The notes: a model not told the origin generated them from the sequence alone. Counted from the stretch's first letter, positions 29,274 through 38,544 are shown. The stretch: DNA of 64,000 nucleotides from Bradyrhizobium sp. ISRA430 (GCF_029909975.1 NZ_CP094516.1:3906001-3970000); one strand, 5' to 3'. Program-made: numbers and translations.

Positions 29274-29401
29274 GGTCGGGTGAGAGCGACCTCCGTCGCG
29301 AAAAATCGAAGGCACGCGCATTTCGGTCCCGCCATCGTCGGTAGGGCGCGGTGTCTCTGGCCAGAGAATTTTCACCCCGCTCGGATTGCAGGTTCAAATC
29401 C
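29274..29401 (+). repeat. Direct repeat copy A, left flank of the chaperonin segment
   Basis: It aligns base by base with 35119-35234: shared blocks are GGTCGGGTGA, AAAATCG, GCGCATTT, CCGCCATCGT, GGTAGGGCGCGGTGTCT and GGATTGCAGGTTCAAATCC. This copy has an extra block of about 11 bases before the last motif. The GCAGGTTCAAATCCAGC end resembles a tRNA T-arm with one mismatch. Confidence 0.7.
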
Positions 29402-29818
29402 AGCATCGACCAAAAGCTGCGATGGCGTTGCCGCTTCTGATCGCCATGACGCGGAGCCAATTTCCGTATCACGCTGGTCGAGGTCGATCAGCGCATCAAT
29501 GGCTTCATTGAGCTGCGAGGACGCGCTCGACGGCATGCCCTCCGTTGCGGACAACTCGATGCGGTATGCGTCTAGCGCCCACTGACGTAGCAGATTTCGC
29601 TTCTGCTCCGCGGATAGTTTCGGGTCACGCAGGACGTCGCTTGGATGGGCGTAGCTACTTGCAAGATTGGCCCACGCGCGATCGTCGCCCGCTAGGTCTT
29701 TTGCCGCCGTTGCTTGGGATGCGTTTTGGACGACGGCATCGGGCGAAGCGCATACCGTCGGTTGTCCGGCGACGCCCTCAGTCCCTGACAATCTGACATT
29801 TGGGATCTGGTCCGACAT
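29372..29818 (-). CDS. Small acidic protein, unknown function
   Basis: It has 148 residues with a strong GGGAGGAG site 6 bases before the ATG. The middle reads SSYAHPSDVLRDPKLSAEQK, then LLRQWALDAYRIEL, and IDALIDLD, which is the pattern of a family of small uncharacterised alphaproteobacterial proteins (His-Pro...Val-Leu...Leu-Ser...Lys...Trp-Ala-x-Asp-Ala). The last 13 or so residues (DAGFEPAIRAG) are encoded by repeat copy A, so the original C-terminus was probably replaced when the repeat arrived. Confidence 0.6.
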   Translation of the reverse strand: MSDQIPNVRLSGTEGVAGQPTVCASPDAVVQNASQATAAKDLAGDDRAWANLASSYAHPSDVLRDPKLSAEQKRNLLRQWALDAYRIELSATEGMPSSASSQLNEAIDALIDLDQRDTEIGSASWRSEAATPSQLLVDAGFEPAIRAG

Positions 29819-29859
29819 AGACTCCTCCCGATGAAGCGGGAGCAGGATCAGTTGCTATT

Positions 29860-29980
29860 GATTGCGATACGCCTCACCTCGCGTTGCGCCTGGCAGTCTT
29901 GGGCAAGGTGATCGTCAGAACCTCGTTGCGAAACGAGGGTGACTTTGTCCTCGTTGATGTCCTCGACCTGCAGCATGGAC
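29860..29980 (-). pseudogene. C-terminal remnant of an Hsp20 small heat-shock protein
   Basis: Two minus-strand frames together give INEDKVT, then SFRNEVLTITLPKTA, then AQREVRRIAIN, which is the end of the alpha-crystallin domain and its IxI-type tail. Single-base shifts separate the parts. Only about 40 residues remain. Its place beside groESL suggests a former hsp20-groESL heat-shock cluster. Confidence 0.6.
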
Positions 29981-30246
29981 GCTTCTCCTCGAGTGAGGCG
30001 GCCTGAGCGAGGTGGCGGCGTCGGCCATCTCGAACGTGCATCGATGGATCGCCAGATTTGGAGCGACTCGCATGGTCCGGATTCGGGTCGTTCCCTGTTC
30101 TGGCGCATCCGATGCCCCTCCTCGGCCCGGCGCTTGCGGGGCGCGGGCAAAGGGTGTTCAGCGGCGAACGATTTGGGAGGCATGGTGGATGTTTCAAGGG
30201 GCTGCCAGCCAAATAACTCATTGTAATTAGTACTTTTTTTTATCTG

Positions 30247-30273
30247 GCAGCGCTCAAGCAAGAGGAGTGCTAA
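30247..30273. promoter_or_regulatory. CIRCE operator upstream of groES (imperfect left arm)
   Basis: The right arm is a perfect GAGTGCTAA at 30265-30273. The left arm GCAGCGCTC matches TTAGCACTC at 6 of 9 positions, and the spacer is exactly 9 bases. CIRCE is bound by HrcA to repress heat-shock genes. It lies 125 bases before the groES ATG. A CTTGAAA at 30292-30298 could be part of a heat-shock sigma promoter, but the -10 is not clear. Confidence 0.6.
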
Positions 30274-30397
30274 TTTTTTTTGAAGGCACATCTTGAAACC
30301 GATTTTGCGCATTCCTACACCAATTTTCGCCCTGGGTAGGGCTTCTGCCTCCCGGGCGCGGCACTATCAAAATTCGGTCTTGCAGAAGGAGGAATGC

Positions 30398-30712
30398 ATG
30401 CAGTTCCGCCCGCTCCACGACCGCGTGGTCGTCAAGCGTATCGAAGCCGAGGAAAAGTCCGCCGGCGGCATCATCATCCCGGATACGGCCAAGGAGAAGC
30501 CGCAACAAGGCGAGGTCATCGCCGTGGGGCCGGGAGGCCGCGACGAAACCGGCAAGTTGATCCCGATCGACCTGAAGATCGGTGACCGCGTTCTGTTCGG
30601 AAAATGGTCAGGCACCGAGGTCAAGCTCGATGGGATCGAATATCTCATCATGAAAGAGAGCGACGTCATGGGAGTGCTTGAAGAATCGGCGGCCAAGAAG
30701 AAAGCGGCCTGA
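30398..30712 (+). CDS. groES: Co-chaperonin GroES
   Basis: This is a 104-residue GroES, the lid of the GroEL chamber. The N-terminal [12 protein letters not shown], the mobile loop [20 protein letters not shown] and the roof segment are all present; the C-terminus ends KKKAA. The start is fixed by AGAAGGAGG 5 bases before the ATG; a second ATG four bases earlier is out of frame. groEL follows after 215 bases. Bradyrhizobia carry several groESL copies; the CIRCE upstream marks this one as HrcA-type. Confidence 0.97.
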   Translation: MQFRPLHDRVVVKRIEAEEKSAGGIIIPDTAKEKPQQGEVIAVGPGGRDETGKLIPIDLKIGDRVLFGKWSGTEVKLDGIEYLIMKESDVMGVLEESAAKKKAA

Positions 30713-30927
30713 CTCCGAACTCAACCATCAGTCCCCACGCCTGGTTCGGGACGGTTCCCGAGACCTCGCCAAGGAGGCATGAATGGAGCGACTAGATCTG
30801 CCGAAGCACGTCCTGGAGCGCGTGGAGCGACGGTGGGCCCAGGAGCTTCAACCGCAGCCGGCACGGACAGAACCAGATGGCTCCACCAGTCTGGGAGAAC
30901 ACAATGGATCTTTGAGGAGCTACCAAC

Positions 30928-32568
30928 ATGAGCGCGAAGGAAGTCAGATTCTCCACCGAGGCGCGCGAGAAAATGCTGCGCGGCATCGATATTCTCGCCA
31001 ATGCGGTGAGAGTGACGCTCGGCCCGAAGGGCCGCAACGTGGTTCTTGAAAAGTCGTTCGGCGCGCCGCGCATCAGCAAGGATGGCGTTACCGTCGCCAA
31101 GGAGATCGAGCTCGAAGACAAGTTCGAGAACATGGGCGCACAGATGGTGCGCGAGGTCGCATCCAAGACTTCCGACCAAGTCGGCGACGGCACCACGACC
31201 GCGACGGTGCTTGCTCATGCGATCGTGCACGAAGGTGCCAAGGCGGTGGCCGCCGGTATGAACCCGATGGATCTCAAGCGAGGAATCGACCTCGCGACAG
31301 AGGCGGTGGTCGAGGACCTCGGCAAGAACTCGAAGAAGCTCGCCACAAACGACGAGGTGGCCCAGGTGGCCACGATCTCGGCCAACGGCGACGCCGAGAT
31401 CGGCCGCTTCCTGGCCGACGCCATGAAGAAAGTCGGCAACGAGGGCGTGATCACCATCGAAGAAGCAAAGTCCCTGAACACTGAGCTCGAAGTCGTGGAA
31501 GGTATGCGATTCGACCGCGGTTACGTCTCGCCCTACTTCGTCACGAATGCCGACAAGATGCGGGTTGAGTTGGACGACCCGTACATCCTCATCCACGAGA
31601 AGAAGCTCTCCGGGCTGCAACCGCTCTTGCCGCTGCTCGAGTCGGTTGCACAGGCCGGCAAGCCGCTCCTCATCATCGCCGAGGATATCGAGGGCGAGGC
31701 GCTGGCGACGCTGGTGGTGAATAAGCTTCGCGGCGGGCTCAAGGTTGCCGCCGTGAAAGCGCCGGGCTTCGGCGATCGCCGCAAGGCCATGCTGCAGGAC
31801 ATCGCCATCCTCACCGGCGGCACCTTCATCTCGGAAGATCTGGGCGCCAAGCTCGAGAACGTGGCTCTCAACATGCTTGGGCGCGCGAAGAAGGTTGAAA
31901 TCGACAAGGAGAACACCACCATCGTCGCCGGCGCCGGCAAGAAGGCGGACATCGAGGCGCGCGTCAAGCAGATCAAGACCGAGATCGGGGAGACGACGTC
32001 GGATTATGATCGTGAGAAGCTGCAGGAGCGGCTTGCCAAGCTCGCGGGCGGCGTGGCGGTGATCCGCGTGGGCGGCGCCACCGAGGTCGAGGTCAAGGAG
32101 CGCAAGGATCGCGTCGACGACGCGATGCACGCGACCCGCGCCGCGGTCGAGGAAGGCATCCTGCCGGGCGGCGGGGTCGCATTGCTGCGCGCAGTGAAGG
32201 CACTGGCGCGCGTGAAACCGAAGAACGACGACCAACGCTATGGCGTCGAGATCGTCCGCAAGGCGCTTGCCTGGCCGACCCGCCAGATCGCGCGCAATGC
32301 AGGCGAAGACGGCTCCATCGTCGTCGGGAAGATCCTGGAGAAGGATACCTACGCCTATGGCTTCAATGCGCAGGACGGCGAATACACCAACCTTGTTTCC
32401 AAAGGGATCATCGATCCGACCAAAGTGGTTCGCTCTGCGTTGCAGGACGCCGCGTCGGTGGCGGGTTTGCTGATCACAACCGAAGCCATGGTCGCCGAGT
32501 TGCCAAAGAAGAAAGCCCAACCGCCGTTGCCGGACGCCGGAATGAGTGACATGGACTTCGCGGCATGA
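30928..32568 (+). CDS. groEL: Chaperonin GroEL
   Basis: This is a full-length chaperonin of 546 residues that refolds proteins in the cytoplasm with GroES and ATP. The nucleotide-site motif [11 protein letters not shown], the N-terminal [20 protein letters not shown] region and the equatorial [12 protein letters not shown] are intact. The C-terminus is [15 protein letters not shown], without the Gly-Gly-Met repeats of enterobacterial GroEL but normal for rhizobial copies. GAGGAGC precedes the ATG. It forms an operon with groES. Confidence 0.97.
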   Translation: MSAKEVRFSTEAREKMLRGIDILANAVRVTLGPKGRNVVLEKSFGAPRISKDGVTVAKEIELEDKFENMGAQMVREVASKTSDQVGDGTTTATVLAHAIVHEGAKAVAAGMNPMDLKRGIDLATEAVVEDLGKNSKKLATNDEVAQVATISANGDAEIGRFLADAMKKVGNEGVITIEEAKSLNTELEVVEGMRFDRGYVSPYFVTNADKMRVELDDPYILIHEKKLSGLQPLLPLLESVAQAGKPLLIIAEDIEGEALATLVVNKLRGGLKVAAVKAPGFGDRRKAMLQDIAILTGGTFISEDLGAKLENVALNMLGRAKKVEIDKENTTIVAGAGKKADIEARVKQIKTEIGETTSDYDREKLQERLAKLAGGVAVIRVGGATEVEVKERKDRVDDAMHATRAAVEEGILPGGGVALLRAVKALARVKPKNDDQRYGVEIVRKALAWPTRQIARNAGEDGSIVVGKILEKDTYAYGFNAQDGEYTNLVSKGIIDPTKVVRSALQDAASVAGLLITTEAMVAELPKKKAQPPLPDAGMSDMDFAA

Positions 32569-32723
32569 GGAACGGAACAAACTGAGGTGGCGAGGTACGC
32601 GACGGCCCCAATCAAGTGATCAATAGAGCGTTGCAGTTATGAGCTACTCGTTCGACGGCTGAGCACGTCGGATCGGAGGGTGTCTAGGATTAAGGTGTGA
32701 AATGAGCATGCTGGAGGCCGAAA

Positions 32724-33104
32724 ATGACAGAGCTGAAATGGACAGAGCTGAAATGGAAGGAATCCGGAGTTGATATCGCAAATCTCATCCTAGCGGCTCT
32801 CTTGTTTCTGACGCCGTGGGTCTTTGGGTTTGCGCATGACTACCCCGCGGCGCCAAACGCCTGGGTGAGTGGTATCATCATTGGCGTTGTAGCGATCGCA
32901 GCGCTCACAAAATTCGCCGAGTGGGAGGAATGGGTCAATCTCGTGCTCGGAGTGTGGGTGTTGGTGTCGCCATGGGTTCTTGGCTTTGCCGCGCAGAGCG
33001 CAGCCGGATGGGCCCATGTCATCGCGGGTCTGATCGTCGCTGTGCTGGCGGGCGTGAAGCTGTGGTTCATGCATCAGACGCCACAGGTGACCGCCCGACG
33101 ATAA
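32724..33104 (+). CDS. SPW-repeat membrane protein
   Basis: This is a 126-residue inner-membrane protein with four hydrophobic segments in two repeats. Each repeat ends in the SPW-type motif: LTPWVFGFA near residue 33 and VSPWVLGFA near 83. SPW proteins are small, of unknown role. The first codons contain a tandem duplication of 15 bases that yields TELKWTELKW, perhaps a recent slippage. GGAGG lies before the ATG. It is co-directional with groEL and the histidine kinase. Confidence 0.85.
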   Translation: MTELKWTELKWKESGVDIANLILAALLFLTPWVFGFAHDYPAAPNAWVSGIIIGVVAIAALTKFAEWEEWVNLVLGVWVLVSPWVLGFAAQSAAGWAHVIAGLIVAVLAGVKLWFMHQTPQVTARR

Positions 33105-33251
33105 GGACGCGGGTCGGGTGTCGACCTGGCCCGTTCTCCGCCTTGATCGTGATCGGGTCCTGTTCGCGAGCTCCATGAGCGAGGGCTGCTTTGAGCGAGG
33201 GCTGCTTTCCGTCAGCCTGTTGGTTTGCGCGGATCCGGAAGGAGGATGATC

Positions 33252-33917
33252 ATGGAGGGCGCAATGCTCCAGCCTGAGCGAAACGAGGCCGATTTGCAGG
33301 TGGCGGAAATACGCCACAGGATCGCGAATTGCTTTCAGCTCATGATCGGTGCCATACATTGCCGGCTCAAGCAGACGGCCGATCCCGTGGCGCGGGACCA
33401 GTTGGTATGGGCCCGCGACATCATCCATACCATGAGCCTCCTGCAGGGGCGTCTGACTTCAGATGCCGGGCAGAGCTTTGCCGACTATCTCCGTGACCTG
33501 GCCAAGTACTGGCAGCCTCTGCTGGAGGTTCAATCGGTCCACATCGAAGTCGATGCCGATCCCATCGACCTTGGGCCTGGCGCATCTTCGTCGCTGGCGC
33601 TGATTGTCCAGGAACTGGTGACCAACAGTGTCAAACATGGCCTTGATGGCACCGCCGGCTGGATTCGGATTGAACTCAAACGACGCGACGCCGAGGTGGA
33701 ATTGGTCGTGGCGGACAACGGTCGGGGCGTGTCCAAAGACAGGCGCGCGCGGTCCGGACTTGGGATGACGATCGTCAGCCAGCTGAGTAAGAGAATCGGC
33801 GCCGTCATGGAATTCGATTGCGGCGCATCGGGAACGATTGCCCGCTTGCGGCTCCCGATCGCCGGTGCAACGGCAGCTGGGAGATCGAGTTGTCCCTCGT
33901 ACCAAATGGCCGGTTAG
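33252..33917 (+). CDS. Histidine kinase of the HisKA_2/HWE type without sensor domain
   Basis: It has 221 residues. The phosphoacceptor region EIRHRIANCFQLM is at about residues 17-29, the N box LALIVQELVTNSVKHG in the middle, then VVADNGRGV (G1) and GLGMTIVSQL (G2). There is no membrane segment or PAS/GAF domain, so input must come from a partner. I use the ATG at 33252 because AAGGAGG abuts an in-frame ATG at 33246. No response regulator is adjacent. It follows the SPW gene and precedes the GreA-like gene in the stress segment. Confidence 0.8.
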   Translation: MEGAMLQPERNEADLQVAEIRHRIANCFQLMIGAIHCRLKQTADPVARDQLVWARDIIHTMSLLQGRLTSDAGQSFADYLRDLAKYWQPLLEVQSVHIEVDADPIDLGPGASSSLALIVQELVTNSVKHGLDGTAGWIRIELKRRDAEVELVVADNGRGVSKDRRARSGLGMTIVSQLSKRIGAVMEFDCGASGTIARLRLPIAGATAAGRSSCPSYQMAG

Positions 33918-33963
33918 CTACCATGTCGTCGAGGCGTCCTATGCGGAATAGGCACCCAGTCCA

Positions 33964-34464
33964 ATGAACAAGGCTATTGAAGCATCGACGGAGCGGCTGC
34001 CAATGACAGCCGACGGCTATGCATCTTTGCAAGACGAGCTGAGGCACCGCATTCAGGTCGAGCGACCGCGCATCGGCGAACGCATCCAGGATGCTAAGGC
34101 GGACGACACCAACCTACCTGAGAATGCGGAGTATCTAGCCGCCAAATCCGAGCAGGAGCTCAATGAGGCTCGCATCGCGCAACTCCAGGACAAGCTCGCG
34201 CGTGCCGAAGTGATCGACGTATCGAGCCTTTCCGGCGACACCATCAAGTTCGGGGCCACGGTGACCCTGACCGACGAGGACACGCGCGAGAAGCGGATGT
34301 GGCAGATCGTTGGCGAGTCCGAGGCGGACGCAAGGAGCGGTAAGATTTCGATCTTTTCGCCGCTCGCCCGCGCGCTCATCGGCAAGACCAAAGGCGCGGT
34401 CGTCGAGGTCATCGCGCCCGGCGGTGCGAGGGCCTATCAGATCGACAAGGTCGAATGGCATTGA
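33964..34464 (+). CDS. greA: GreA-like transcription elongation factor
   Basis: It has 166 residues: an N-terminal coiled-coil domain (about 1-85) and a C-terminal FKBP-like domain with [20 protein letters not shown] and [17 protein letters not shown]. GreA rescues stalled RNA polymerase by inserting its coiled-coil tip into the secondary channel. The tip reads [11 protein letters not shown]. In E. coli GreA the same place is DLKENAEYHAA, so the acidic residue equivalent to Asp41 is Asn here while Glu44 is kept. It is probably an accessory paralogue, not the housekeeping copy. Confidence 0.85.
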   Translation: MNKAIEASTERLPMTADGYASLQDELRHRIQVERPRIGERIQDAKADDTNLPENAEYLAAKSEQELNEARIAQLQDKLARAEVIDVSSLSGDTIKFGATVTLTDEDTREKRMWQIVGESEADARSGKISIFSPLARALIGKTKGAVVEVIAPGGARAYQIDKVEWH

Positions 34465-34717
34465 TCGGCAGGCGCTGTGTGCCGCGAGTCGGGCCCTTCG
34501 ACCCTCTGTTGCTCGATCTCATGCTGCCGCCCGCGACGATATCGATGTCTCTCGCTACGTTGCCGCATCGACGGCCCATGGCGAGAGAACACGCCGGATA
34601 CGACCCGGGCTCGGTCGAACGCCCTCATTCCGGCACTAATCTGTTGCGAACAATCAATTGGCACCCAAGTTATATAGACGCCAAGCCCCACCAAAAGTAT
34701 CGGGTACCAAGTCAGCC

Positions 34718-34957
34718 ATGCCGACCGGCTCAGATCTCGATATCCGCCGTGCCAGTGAGGAGGAACGAGCTTATCTTGAATCGTTGATTCGCGAGGATTT
34801 CGAGCGATGTCATCCCGGCGAGACGCTGGAAGACCTGAATCGGCGGGCTTCCTTTTCCAAGGAGGACAGAGGATTGTTGCGCGATTGGATGGCGGTGGCG
34901 GCGACCCGCGCCGCGGCTGATCCGGCCAAGCCCCCGCGGCTGAATTCAGCGGCGTAG
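34718..34957 (+). CDS. Small acidic protein, unknown function
   Basis: It has 79 residues, beginning MPTGSDLDIRRASEEERAYL. It is mainly charged and helical (LIREDFERCHPGETLEDLNR) and has no membrane segment. I recognise no characterised family. It follows the greA-like gene by 253 bases on the same strand. The ribosome-binding site is weak; the coherent protein-like composition supports it. Confidence 0.45.
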   Translation: MPTGSDLDIRRASEEERAYLESLIREDFERCHPGETLEDLNRRASFSKEDRGLLRDWMAVAATRAAADPAKPPRLNSAA

Positions 34958-35118
34958 CAGCGGCAACGGCTTGTCCGAACCTCCTTCGTATCACTGGACA
35001 GTGGTCTCTCCTCAGACGGGGGACAGCTAAGAATGATCCCAGGAATTTTCGGCCTCCTGCCAGAAAGGAGTTACTCAATGCGATCTGCGCGGAGCGCACT
35101 TCCATAATCATTCATTAC

Positions 35119-35234
35119 GGTCGGGTGAAACCGGCCTCGGTCGCGGAAAATCGCAAGCGAGCGCATTTTCGATGCCGCCATCGTATGGTAGGGCGCGGTG
35201 TCTTTCGCGTGGGGCGGATTGCAGGTTCAAATCC
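35119..35234 (+). repeat. Direct repeat copy B, right flank of the chaperonin segment
   Basis: This is the second copy of the element at 29274-29401, in the same orientation and 5.8 kb away. Both end in GGATTGCAGGTTCAAATCC. The copies differ by scattered substitutions and one small deletion here. Together they enclose the small acidic gene, the hsp20 remnant, groESL, SPW, histidine kinase and greA genes. Confidence 0.7.
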
Positions 35235-35397
35235 CGGAGGCGCAACCACCGATACGGACATTCAGTTCGGGTTGCGACGATCTAATCGAGGGCTTTTCGC
35301 CCCTCTTTGCGTCCAACGCCGAGCGGCTTGAGCTTCGCGCGCGATGTCCTTTGTTCGGAATCCATCCTCCGACCGTGGCGCCGCCTGGGAAGCTCGG

Positions 35398-35588
35398 CCA
35401 ACGTCACGGTCCTGAACCGCCAAGGCGAGGTCGCCGATGGTCTGATCCTGGATGGACCCCAGCCGACGAATTGTGCCTTTGCGCTCGAAGGCAAGAAGCT
35501 GCGCGTCACGGAGGTCGGCAAGGGCCAGGTCGAAGAGATCGATATGCCCTGCGAAGGTCTGCCGCTGCACCTGCCGAAATTCGCCTGA
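35398..35588 (+). pseudogene. C-terminal fragment of an SMP-30/gluconolactonase protein
   Basis: The last 60 or so codons read SSANVTVLNRQGEVADGLIL, then DGPQPTNCAFALEGKKLRVT and EVGKGQVEEIDMPCEGLPLH, the terminal blades of an SMP-30/gluconolactonase propeller. The front 80 percent is missing, and the fragment begins about 160 bases after repeat copy B, so it was probably cut by the event that placed the repeat. Its original role may have been linked to the catabolic cluster that follows. Confidence 0.65.
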
Positions 35589-35589
35589 C

Positions 35590-35620
35590 CAGGAGCCTCG
35601 CGGTTCCCGCGAGGCTCCTG
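35590..35620. terminator. Bidirectional hairpin between converging genes
   Basis: CAGGAGCCTCGCG and CGCGAGGCTCCTG make a perfect 13-bp GC-rich stem with a GTTCC loop, between the SMP-30 fragment (+) and the TRAP transporter gene (-). There is no long T-run. The position and stability fit a shared terminator. Confidence 0.65.
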
Positions 35621-35629
35621 CTGAGCCGC

Positions 35630-37522
35630 TCAAAGGAAGCCGATCGACAACCAGGGCACGGCTGCGACGATCAGGGTGCCGATCAAGAGCGCGATCATGT
35701 AGCCCATGATCGGCTTCATGCCCTCGTCCGGATTGATGCGGCTGATCGCGCAGGCCGCGTAGTAACCGACGCCGAACGGCGGTGCGAACAGGCCGATGCC
35801 CATGGCGAGGACGACCACCATCGCATAGTGGACATCGTGCACCCCGACCTGCCGCGCGATCGGGAACAGCAGCGGGCCAAACAGCACGATGGCCGGGATC
35901 CCTTCCAGCACGCTGCCCAGGATCACGAAGGTAACGATCGTGACCGCCAGGAAGACAGGGACGCCGCCGGGAAGGTTGGTCATGCACTTGGCAAGAGAGG
36001 CAGAAAATCCCGACTGAGTCAGCGCCCAGGCCATCCCCGTCGCCGCGCCGATGATGAGCAGAATTGCCCCGGACAGCGAAGCCGTCTCGACCAGCATCGG
36101 ATAGAGACGGCGCCAGTCGAACTGGCGGTAGACGAGGAGACCCGCGCAGGCCGAGTACAGGATGCCGATGGTCGAGACCTCCGTTGCCGTCGCAACGCCC
36201 TCGACGACGGCAGTCCGGATCACGAATGGCAGGGCGATAGCGGGTATCGCGATGACAAAGGCTCGGCCGATCTCCGACCCCTTTGCCCTTTCGACGTGGG
36301 ACAAGTCCTCGCGGCGGTATCGCCACCACACGACGGCCGCGAGCATGACCGCGAGCACCACGCCCGGCAGCAACCCGCCAGTAAACAGCGCAGAGATCGA
36401 CACACCGGTGACCGAGCCGATCGTGATCAGAACCAGCGACGGTGGGATCGTCTCGGTCTGCGCGCCTGTCGCGGCCAGGAGCGCGACGAGATCGCCAGGC
36501 TTGGCCCCGCGCTGCCGCATCTCGGGAAACAACACCGGAGCCACCGCAGCCATATCTGCCGCCTTGGAGCCGGAAATACCCGAGACCAGATACATCGCTC
36601 CGACGAGCACGTAGTGCAGTCCGCCGCGCACGTGGCCCAGAAGGCTTGCCAGGAAGCCAACCATCGCGCGCGCCATGCCTGTCATCTCGATCAGCAGACC
36701 GAGAAAGACGAAGAGAGGCACCGCGAGCAGAATCAGGTGGCTCATGCCTTCGTCCATCCGCCCGATCATCACCACGTCGGGCGTGCTGGTCGTCAAGGCG
36801 AGATAGCCGACCGTGGCGAGGCCGAATGCGAACGCGATCGGCACGGCCGCGAAGACCATGGCGCCAACCACGACAACGAAGAAAATTAGAAGATTCAAAT
36901 TGCCGAGCGGCTTCAACGCCGGAGCCAGCAGAATGAAGGTCGCGATGATGCCCGCGACGATCGCCAGGGACGCCAGCAAGCTGCGCGGGCTCGCGATGCG
37001 GATGAGCCGGAGGACCGCTGCGATTAGCATCAGTCCGATCCCGATCGGCAAAGCCGCCGCACGCCAGCTATTGACGATCTCGAGCGCAGGCGTGGTGACG
37101 AATGCCTCGTCTGCGGCGAATTCATAGGCGGGCCAGACGACGAGGACGAGAAATGCTAGCGATGCCGCGGCCGCGACGACGTCCAGAAACGCACGAACCT
37201 GAGCACTGAGAACACCGACGACCGCGGTCATCCGCATGTGCTCGCCGCGCTGGAACGCAATCACGGAACCGAGCATGGCGAGCCAAAGAAAGAGAAGGCC
37301 GGCGAGTTCGTCGGACCAGATGATGGGCGAGCGGAACACGTATCGACCCACGATGCCCGCAGACAGCACCGCAATCTCCGCCAGCACGAGCAGTGCTGCC
37401 GGGACCGCGACGACATGGCCAAGCACCGTGTTCGCCGTTATCACCCAACTGCACCGGCCTGCCTGCGACGCGCCGGCCGCCATACCGGCACCGACATGCG
37501 GCGTATGGCTCATGCTGGTCAT
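35630..37522 (-). CDS. dctQM: TRAP transporter, fused small and large permease (DctQM)
   Basis: This is a 630-residue fusion. Residues about 25-195 are the DctQ small membrane subunit with four helices (FRSPIIWSDELAGLLFLW is typical). Residues about 200-630 are the DctM large subunit with many helices and the GISGSKAADMAAVAP and FAPPFGVGYYAACAI motifs. It imports a carboxylate-like or related anionic solute using the ion gradient. Its start overlaps the stop of the binding-protein gene by 4 bases. The cluster content suggests a sugar-derived acid as substrate. Confidence 0.9.
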   Translation of the reverse strand: MTSMSHTPHVGAGMAAGASQAGRCSWVITANTVLGHVVAVPAALLVLAEIAVLSAGIVGRYVFRSPIIWSDELAGLLFLWLAMLGSVIAFQRGEHMRMTAVVGVLSAQVRAFLDVVAAAASLAFLVLVVWPAYEFAADEAFVTTPALEIVNSWRAAALPIGIGLMLIAAVLRLIRIASPRSLLASLAIVAGIIATFILLAPALKPLGNLNLLIFFVVVVGAMVFAAVPIAFAFGLATVGYLALTTSTPDVVMIGRMDEGMSHLILLAVPLFVFLGLLIEMTGMARAMVGFLASLLGHVRGGLHYVLVGAMYLVSGISGSKAADMAAVAPVLFPEMRQRGAKPGDLVALLAATGAQTETIPPSLVLITIGSVTGVSISALFTGGLLPGVVLAVMLAAVVWWRYRREDLSHVERAKGSEIGRAFVIAIPAIALPFVIRTAVVEGVATATEVSTIGILYSACAGLLVYRQFDWRRLYPMLVETASLSGAILLIIGAATGMAWALTQSGFSASLAKCMTNLPGGVPVFLAVTIVTFVILGSVLEGIPAIVLFGPLLFPIARQVGVHDVHYAMVVVLAMGIGLFAPPFGVGYYAACAISRINPDEGMKPIMGYMIALLIGTLIVAAVPWLSIGFL

Positions 37523-38544
37523 GATAGCTGGCCCGCCGCTTTTTCAAGTTGCGACCACGCCTCCTCGCCGAATTTGCCCTTCCAGTCCGAATAGAAGCTG
37601 GTCTTGGACAGCGCCTGGCGGAAAGCGGCACGATCGACGTCGACGAACTTGAGGCTCTTGGCGGAGAGATCGTTACGCAGAGACCGGCTGAGCTTTGCGA
37701 TATCGGCGCGCTGATCGATGGCGGAGCGGTCGAGCTCGCGAGTGACGATCTCCTGCACGTCCTTGGGGAGACGCTCGAAAGCGCGCTTGTTGCCGAGAAT
37801 CCAATAGCCGTCCCAGACGTGACCGGTCAGGCTGCACGTGTTCTGCACTTCGTAAAGCCGCGCCGTCGCGATGATGGGCAACGGATTCTCCTGGCCGTCG
37901 ACGACCTTGGTCTGCAGCGCGGAATAGACCTCGTTGAAGTTGATCGGGGTCGGCCCGGCGCCGAGCGCCTTGAACAGCGAGGTCAGTAGCGGCGCGGGGG
38001 GAACGCGGATCTGGAAATTCTTCAGGTCGTCCGGCGTGCGGATCTCGCGGCCGGAGGACGTCACCTGACGGAAGCCGTTGTCCCAGGCCTTCGAGACCGC
38101 CATGATCGGCGTCTTGGCGATCTGCGCCCGGATGTAGGTGCCGAGATCGCCGTCCATAGCCTTCCAGACGCTGTCGTAGTCGGCGAAGGCGAAGCCGGTA
38201 TTCACGATTCCGGCGCTCGGCACCAGCGTGGCGAGGATCGAGGACGACTGGTTGAAGAACTCGACGCCGCCGCTGCGAACCTGCGTCAAGAGCTCGGTGT
38301 CCGAGCCGAGCTGGTTGGCCGGGAACAGCCTGATCTCCAGGCGGCCGCTGGTCGCTTCCTTGATGCGGTCGATCGCTTCCTGCGCCCTGATATTCACCGG
38401 ATGCGTCGGGTCCTGTCCGGTCGCGAACTTGTAGACGAACTCAGCGGCGGATGCCGGGCGGGTCAAAATCCCGCAGAGAGGTACGGCCGTGGCCGCCATC
38501 AAGAGCGAACGGCGGCTGATGCTTGCGGACTTCGCGACAGGCAT
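37519..38544 (-). CDS. dctP: TRAP transporter substrate-binding protein (DctP)
   Basis: This is a 341-residue periplasmic solute-binding protein. The signal has a twin-arginine-like start (SRRSLLMAATAVPL) and an AlaSerAlaAla cleavage region. The mature part has FATGQDPTHPVNIRAQEAI, the FNEVYSALQTKVVDGQENPL segment, and Arg in IRVPP at the carboxylate-binding place. A GGAGGAAAAT sequence precedes the ATG. It is translationally coupled to dctQM. No specific ligand can be read off. Confidence 0.9.
   Translation of the reverse strand: MPVAKSASISRRSLLMAATAVPLCGILTRPASAAEFVYKFATGQDPTHPVNIRAQEAIDRIKEATSGRLEIRLFPANQLGSDTELLTQVRSGGVEFFNQSSSILATLVPSAGIVNTGFAFADYDSVWKAMDGDLGTYIRAQIAKTPIMAVSKAWDNGFRQVTSSGREIRTPDDLKNFQIRVPPAPLLTSLFKALGAGPTPINFNEVYSALQTKVVDGQENPLPIIATARLYEVQNTCSLTGHVWDGYWILGNKRAFERLPKDVQEIVTRELDRSAIDQRADIAKLSRSLRNDLSAKSLKFVDVDRAAFRQALSKTSFYSDWKGKFGEEAWSQLEKAAGQLS

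Noticed and set aside
30721..32580. A 619-codon open frame antisense to groEL
   Set aside because: It is a complementary-strand shadow of the highly biased groEL codons; its residues resemble no protein and it covers groEL end to end.
34437..35111. A 224-codon minus-strand frame over the GreA end and small gene
   Set aside because: It has no ribosome-binding site, low-complexity composition, and overlaps a better-supported gene.
35119..35234. Complete tRNA gene at the repeat copies
   Set aside because: Only a T-arm-like end is present; no anticodon or D-arm can be paired in either copy.
35198..36889. A 563-codon + strand frame over the TRAP permease
   Set aside because: It is rich in Arg, His and Asp from reading the antisense of hydrophobic codons, with no motif or ribosome-binding site.
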